Shown piece after piece: positions 5,981 through 8,930 of a stretch of 8,930 nt of DNA. The stretch lies in NCBI GenBank assembly GCA_002309585.1, contig DBXN01000034.1, positions 11,731-20,660 on the forward strand, read 5' to 3'. The stretch's first letter is position 1. Every line of letters starts with the position of its first letter. This DNA is from Verrucomicrobia bacterium UBA1211 (GTDB taxonomy: Bacteria; Verrucomicrobiota; Kiritimatiellia; RFP12; UBA1067). The notes beneath the pieces were generated by a model. That model searched no databases and was not told the DNA's origin. It saw only the letters and a program-made list of their open reading frames with translations. Both the position numbers and the translations under genes were made by a program.

Positions 5981-7339
5981 ATGAGTACGAAAACCCTTTT
6001 CCCGATTTTGGCCTTTCTAACCGCGTGTCTCGTGTCCCCATTCGGCTGCGTGACCCAACCCTCCGATTTCCGCCAAGTCATCCGGAACGCCCAGGAGGAG
6101 GTCTTCCCCACGCTCGTCTACATCCGGGTGGTCTACAAGGCGGTGGAGACCGGTAAAAACAAGAAAGGCGTCGCATCCGGAAGCGGCGTCCTGATCTCCC
6201 CGGAAGGCGAACTGCTGACCAACTTCCATGTGATCGACAAGGCGACGGAGATCCGCTGCCTGCTGACCGACGGCAGCGCCTATACCGCCACGGTGGTCGG
6301 CTCGGACAAGGACCTTGACGTGGCGCTCCTCCGGCTGGTCCGGCCCAAAGACGCCCCCGCCCTCCCTTACGCCACGCTCTCGTCCAAGGGGGTTGCGATC
6401 GGCGATGTGGTGCTGGCGATGGGCGCGCCGTGGGGACTGGCACGTTCGGTGTCGATGGGCATCATCTCCTGCGCCGACCGTTATCTCGACGGCGCGGGAG
6501 CGTACACGCTCTGGTACCAGACCGATGCCGCCATCTCGCCGGGCAATTCGGGCGGTCCGCTGGTCAACACGGCAGGCGAGGTGATCGGCCTCAACGCCCG
6601 CGGCCATCTGATGGGCAGCCAGGCGTTCACCATCCCCTCTCCGATCATCATGGAGGTCCTTCCCAATCTGCGCAAATACGGAAACGCGCATTGGTCATGG
6701 TTCGGCCTGCAGTTCCAGCCGCTGCACGATTTCGACCGGAATATGATCTTTGACGCGACCAACGGCGTCATCGTCGCCGGAACGGAACAGCGCAGCCCCG
6801 CGCGGAAAGCGGGCATCCAGCCCAACGACCGCGTCATCGCCATCGATGGCGATCCAGTCACCGTCCGCGACAGCGAGAACCTTCCCGCGCTCGTCCGCAA
6901 GCTCGGCCACATGCCGATCGGGACACCGGCGCGTTTCACCGTCATCCGCGAAGGCAAGGAACTGGAGATCGCCATCACCCCGCTGGAGAAAGGCGAAGTC
7001 GAAGGCTCTGAAAAGGTCTTCGAGCGGTGGGGCTTCACCGCTAAGGTGATCAATCAGTTCGACACACCGGATCTGGCCTTCTTCGCGACAGACGGCGGAC
7101 TTTTCGTCTTCGCGACCTCATGGGACGGGAACGCGAGCCGGTCGGGCCTGAACGAACGGGACATCATCCTGACTGTTGACGGGAAACCGATGAAGACCAT
7201 CGAAGAACTGGAGGCGGTGTATGACGCCTGCATGCAAAAACTTCCTGAGTTAATTGCAAAACCCCTCTTCCGCGCCATTCGCGAGCTAGCTAAGCCACGC
7301 GGCTTGAAGAAACCCGTAGAAACCACTTTGCGCGTCTGA
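5981..7339 (+). CDS. HtrA/Deg-like serine protease lipoprotein, C-terminus replaced by IS sequence
   Basis: A 452-residue envelope protease of the trypsin-like HtrA/Deg type, expected to degrade or chaperone misfolded exported proteins. The N-terminus is a signal sequence. Two cysteines could be lipidated: Cys16 in LTAC, a good lipobox, or Cys23 in PFGC, a poor lipobox but better placed after the hydrophobic stretch. The protease domain spans about 35-230 and has an intact triad: His83 (NFHVID), Asp113 (DKDLDVALL) and Ser190 (SPGNSGGPL). PDZ1 spans about 240-335 and PDZ2 begins near 348. The gene enters the insertion sequence exactly at codon 423 (GAG at 7247). The last 30 residues (ELIAKPLF to TTLRV) are therefore IS-encoded, and PDZ2 lacks its native end. 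The protease domain is untouched and activity is likely; substrate recognition may be altered. Confidence 0.85.
   Translation: MSTKTLFPILAFLTACLVSPFGCVTQPSDFRQVIRNAQEEVFPTLVYIRVVYKAVETGKNKKGVASGSGVLISPEGELLTNFHVIDKATEIRCLLTDGSAYTATVVGSDKDLDVALLRLVRPKDAPALPYATLSSKGVAIGDVVLAMGAPWGLARSVSMGIISCADRYLDGAGAYTLWYQTDAAISPGNSGGPLVNTAGEVIGLNARGHLMGSQAFTIPSPIIMEVLPNLRKYGNAHWSWFGLQFQPLHDFDRNMIFDATNGVIVAGTEQRSPARKAGIQPNDRVIAIDGDPVTVRDSENLPALVRKLGHMPIGTPARFTVIREGKELEIAITPLEKGEVEGSEKVFERWGFTAKVINQFDTPDLAFFATDGGLFVFATSWDGNASRSGLNERDIILTVDGKPMKTIEELEAVYDACMQKLPELIAKPLFRAIRELAKPRGLKKPVETTLRV
7247..7269 (+). repeat. Left terminal inverted repeat of the IS
   Basis: Aligned to the right end on the opposite strand, GAG, then AATTGCAAAACC, then TCTT are shared. 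That is 19 of 21 aligned positions, with two substitutions (TT versus GC) and a 2-nt insertion (CC) in this copy. The first base of this repeat is also the first base of codon 423 of the protease gene. Confidence 0.75.
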
Positions 7340-7346
7340 AAGGTTC

Positions 7347-7402
7347 AACGCATCTATTATGCCAAATCCCTGCGCCTTGCGCAAGAGGGGAATGCGTTTT
7401 TT
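7347..7402 (+). terminator. Hairpin with T-tract in the left end of the IS
   Basis: AACGCAT (7347-7353) pairs perfectly with ATGCGTT (7392-7398). Nested inside, CCC with TGCGC (7368-7375) pairs with GCGCA and GGG (7379-7389) across a small bulge. A run of six T (7397-7402) follows. The structure lies 8 bp after the stop of the interrupted protease gene. It would end that transcript and insulate the transposase from read-in. The internal loop makes the stem less than ideal. Confidence 0.5.
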
Positions 7403-7424
7403 GGAGGGGGGGGATAATTGCATT

Positions 7425-7468
7425 TTCATTCGCTTTTACCTTGATTTATAATAGTTATATGCTATACT
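7425..7468 (+). promoter_or_regulatory. Promoter region of the transposase
   Basis: An AT-rich stretch holds two overlapping candidates: TTCATT (7425-7430) with a perfect TATAAT (7447-7452) at 16-bp spacing, and TTGATT (7441-7446) with TATACT (7463-7468) at 16-bp spacing. The first would leave a leader of about 16 nt; the second would give an essentially leaderless message. There is no Shine-Dalgarno sequence before the ATG at 7475, which suggests weak or leaderless translation. Confidence 0.5.
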
Positions 7469-7474
7469 ATTGGC

Positions 7475-8602
7475 ATGAGACGAACGACAGAAGAACATTT
7501 CGCAAGCCACTGGCTGACAATACAGCCCAGCCTCTTCGACTTCCTTGAGGACGAGGTGGGGGAACTTGACGACAACCAGCGGCTTTTCGTCCGCATAGCG
7601 GAGTCCGTGGAACTTGGCCGCATCGCGCGGAGGTACGGATGGTGCGGCAACGGAAGGAAGCCGTCGAGCCGGCTTGCTATGTTCAAGATGTTCGTGATGA
7701 AGCATGTCTGGAATTTCCCGACGACCAAGGACGCGCTCGCCGAAGTGCGCCGCTGCCCGTCCATGCGCAGGCTCTGCGGATGGGAGTCGCAATCCAGCAT
7801 CCCGTCCGAGTCCACGATCTCGCGGACGTTCGGCGACTTCGCCCTGGACGAGATTGCCTCGTCGCTTTTCAAGGACTTCGTGAAGAAGGTGACGAAGGGG
7901 CGGATCGTCATCCACCGCAGCATCGACTCAACCGAGATAGACGCGCGTGAAAGCGCAGCGACCAAGGGCGAGAAGACCGCAGCCGCCGAACTCGCGGCGA
8001 TGCGCGCGCAGATCGACGCGAACACGGAGGACTACAACTCCCTCGCGCTCCAGAAGGAGCGGGACCTCGGCACGAACCTCTCGCTGCTGCCGACGCTCTG
8101 CGACTGGGGATGCAAGCGCAACAGCAAAGGCAAGACGCAGTACTGGCGCGGCTACAAGTTCCACATCGCGGTCGCCGACGGTGACTTCCCCATCGCGGCA
8201 TGCCTCACGTCCGCGAGCGTCCACGACTCAAAGGCCGCCATCCCGCTCATGCAGATGGCCGACGAGGTGGCGCTCTCGCTGTACGACCTTGAGGATGCCG
8301 CCTACGACGCGAAGGAGATACGGGAATTCTCCGAGTCGAACAATCACGTCCCGATCATCGACGCGAACCCGAGACGCGGCGCGCCAAAGCCTGACGGCAG
8401 GGGCGAAAAGGCCGTCGGCATCGTCCCCGCCGAGAAGATCCGCTTCCGCAACCGCTCAGGTGTGGAGCGGGTCAACGGGCACCTCCACGACGCGCACGGC
8501 GGACGGACGGTCAGGGTGCGCGGACACGCCAAGGTGCTCCTCCACCTGATGCTGGGTCTTCTTGTCATCGCGGTGGAGCAGTCCGCGCAGATGCTCAGCT
8601 GA
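7475..8602 (+). CDS. IS5-type DDE transposase
   Basis: A 375-residue transposase that cuts and joins the IS ends. The N-terminal half (about 30-140) resembles the DUF772-type domain that precedes the catalytic domain in IS5 relatives. The RNase-H-like catalytic domain has Asp151 (SIDSTEI), a second Asp probably at 274 (LEDAAYD) and Glu331 (GVERVNGHLHD), so the DDE set looks intact. A charged helical insert lies near 157-200. Residues 9-21 (FASHWLTIQPSLF) recur in the convergent passenger protein. QPSLF within them resembles the beta-clamp binding pentapeptide. The gene is full length with no frameshift and may be active. No ribosome binding site precedes the ATG. Its stop lies in the palindrome TCAGCTGA, which also supplies the stop of the opposing gene. 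The subgroup cannot be fixed by eye. Confidence 0.9.
   Translation: MRRTTEEHFASHWLTIQPSLFDFLEDEVGELDDNQRLFVRIAESVELGRIARRYGWCGNGRKPSSRLAMFKMFVMKHVWNFPTTKDALAEVRRCPSMRRLCGWESQSSIPSESTISRTFGDFALDEIASSLFKDFVKKVTKGRIVIHRSIDSTEIDARESAATKGEKTAAAELAAMRAQIDANTEDYNSLALQKERDLGTNLSLLPTLCDWGCKRNSKGKTQYWRGYKFHIAVADGDFPIAACLTSASVHDSKAAIPLMQMADEVALSLYDLEDAAYDAKEIREFSESNNHVPIIDANPRRGAPKPDGRGEKAVGIVPAEKIRFRNRSGVERVNGHLHDAHGGRTVRVRGHAKVLLHLMLGLLVIAVEQSAQMLS
7499..7537 (+). repeat. 39-bp inverted duplication, copy in the transposase (codons 9-21)
   Basis: This segment matches the minus strand of 8694-8732 at 35 of 39 bases in the same reading frame. The four differences (TTC/TTT, GCA/GCG, CAC/CAT, ATA/ATC) are all synonymous third positions. 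Similarity stops abruptly on both sides. Confidence 0.95.
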
Positions 8603-8768
8603 CGCGCTTCGCCCTCCGCGCATCGGCGGCCTCCTTCTGCCGCCGATCCCATTCTTCACACTCCTTTCGGTCCATCTCTCTCTCCCATTCCGGGAAGAGG
8701 CTGGGCTGGATTGTCAGCCAATGGCTCGCAAACCGTGGTTTTGCGCTGGTTTCGCTCTCGTCAGCCAT
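8595..8768 (-). CDS. Small passenger protein of the IS, shares a 13-residue peptide with the transposase
   Basis: A 57-residue protein starting MADESETSAK. The start is chosen because AAGGAG (8781-8776 on the minus strand) lies 7 nt before the ATG at 8768-8766; an in-frame ATG further upstream at 8810 has no such site. Residues 13-25 are FASHWLTIQPSLF, identical to transposase residues 9-21. The rest (about 26-57) is a highly charged Glu/Arg/Lys-rich segment likely to form one helix. There is no signal or membrane segment, so it is probably cytoplasmic. It converges on the transposase with an 8-bp overlap at the stops. I know no family for it. The strong ribosome binding site and codon-level conservation of the shared peptide argue that it is translated. 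A role as a transposition regulator or accessory factor is inference. Confidence 0.65.
   Translation of the reverse strand: MADESETSAKPRFASHWLTIQPSLFPEWEREMDRKECEEWDRRQKEAADARRAKRVS
8694..8732 (-). repeat. 39-bp inverted duplication, copy in the passenger gene (codons 13-25)
   Basis: This is the partner of 7499-7537, in opposite orientation about 1.16 kb away. Both copies are read as the same 13 residues in their own genes. Confidence 0.95.
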
Positions 8769-8775
8769 GTTTTTG

Positions 8776-8781
8776 CTCCTT
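8776..8781 (-). promoter_or_regulatory. Ribosome binding site of the passenger gene
   Basis: AAGGAG on the minus strand, 7 nt upstream of the ATG at 8768. It decides the start of the small gene and contrasts with the missing site before the transposase. No convincing promoter is seen between it and the right IS end. Confidence 0.7.
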
Positions 8782-8846
8782 GCCGTCGATGTTTCGCCTT
8801 TCAAGCGCACTTCGCCCGCGCCCCTCGATCACAGAGCCACGCATTT

Positions 8847-8867
8847 AAGAGGTTTTGCAATTGCCTC
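8847..8867 (-). repeat. Right terminal inverted repeat of the IS
   Basis: On the minus strand it reads GAGGCAATTGCAAAACC then TCTT, matching the left end at 19 of 21 positions. The outer flank (ATAATAATG...) shares no direct repeat with the left flank (...CTTCCT). Confidence 0.75.
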
Positions 8868-8930
8868 ATAATAATGTGTAGAAGTGTAGCAATTAATACC
8901 CTGCCATGCGCATGCGCCAGCGGAAAAACA
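8868..8930. other. Right flank of the IS, nothing recognised
   Basis: These 63 bp begin AT-rich and contain a short tandem octamer-like repeat (GTGTAGAA then GTGTAGCA, 8876-8891). None of the frames resembles the end of a PDZ domain, so this is not evidently the displaced 3' end of the protease gene. No gene or site can be supported. Confidence 0.4.

Larger units (their letters stand above)
7247..8867 (+). mobile_element. IS5-type insertion sequence (about 1.62 kb) with transposase and passenger ORF
   Basis: The bounds are set by imperfect terminal inverted repeats: GAGTTAATTGCAAAACC at the left and, on the minus strand, GAGGCAATTGCAAAACC at the right. Inside are a complete DDE transposase on the plus strand and a small convergent gene. 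Ends beginning GAG and containing TTGCAAAA are, from memory, usual in parts of the IS5 family. The noncoding ends are long for an IS (228 bp left; about 100 bp right of the passenger start). No direct target repeat flanks the element under either a GAG or a TGAG boundary, so the ends carry some uncertainty. The left end interrupts the HtrA-like gene, and the missing 3' part of that gene is not recognisable to the right. Confidence 0.75.

Noticed and set aside
4929..6041. A 370-codon open frame on the minus strand over the end of the coiled-coil gene and the following promoter
   Set aside because: Same shadow effect; it runs through a good plus-strand promoter and the start of the protease gene, and shows no recognisable motif.
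7284..7305. AGCTAGCT palindrome and a small AAGCC/GGCTT hairpin in the left IS end
   Set aside because: Short structures without a T-tract or partner; no function can be supported.
7406..7427. Alternative left IS end at the G-run followed by ATAATTGCA
   Set aside because: It matches the right end only over AATTGCA and a few G residues, while the repeat at 7247-7269 matches at 19 of 21 positions. It also gives no target duplication.
7293..8842. Octamer AGCCACGC repeated at 7293-7300 and 8835-8842 near both IS ends
   Set aside because: Eight bases with little continuing similarity are not enough to call a subterminal repeat.
8889..8896. GCAATTAA in the right flank, reverse complement of TTAATTGC in the left IS end
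   Set aside because: Only 8 AT-rich bases match and the neighbours differ, whereas the repeat ending at 8867 matches far better.
1..8930. CRISPR arrays, rRNA genes, riboswitches, toxin-antitoxin or defence genes
   Set aside because: No regularly spaced repeats, rRNA-like segments, recognisable aptamers or such protein families were seen on either strand.

Overview
The window is GC-rich bacterial DNA with a strong preference for G or C at third codon positions. The gene content (a PfkB-family sugar kinase, LarB, a giant three-TM coiled-coil protein of the DUF4175 type, an HtrA-like lipoprotein protease) would fit a PVC-group bacterium such as Kiritimatiellota, Lentisphaerota or Verrucomicrobiota. 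That is a guess from gene style; no marker gene here proves it.

Layout. Positions 1-216 hold the apparent 3' end of a membrane-protein gene running in from the left. A complete minus-strand tRNA-Leu(GAG) with encoded CCA lies at 227-311, with its own promoter and an intrinsic-terminator-like hairpin upstream of it. From 471 to 5879 three plus-strand genes are packed as one operon: the kinase (471-1403), larB (1411-2091, 7-bp gap) and the DUF4175-like protein (2079-5879, 13-bp overlap). A good sigma70-type promoter at 5910-5938 starts a new unit with the HtrA-like protease (5981-7339).

From 7247 to 8867 lies an IS5-type insertion sequence of about 1.6 kb with imperfect inverted ends (GAGnnAATTGCAAAACC). 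It interrupts the last PDZ domain of the protease, so the final 30 residues of that protein are read from IS DNA. No target duplication is visible, and the displaced 3' end of the protease gene is not in the right flank. The IS carries a DDE transposase (7475-8602) and, convergent to it, a small passenger gene (8595-8768, minus) of 57 codons with a strong ribosome binding site.

The most interesting signal is inside the IS. The N-terminus of the transposase and the middle of the passenger protein share the 13-residue peptide FASHWLTIQPSLF. The underlying 39-bp stretches differ at four positions, all synonymous third-codon positions. This points to selection on the peptide rather than on the DNA. 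The peptide ends in QPSLF, which resembles the beta-sliding-clamp binding consensus (QL[SD]LF-like). A passenger microprotein that shares a docking or dimerisation peptide with its transposase, for example a competitive regulator or accessory factor, is my main hypothesis; nothing here proves it.
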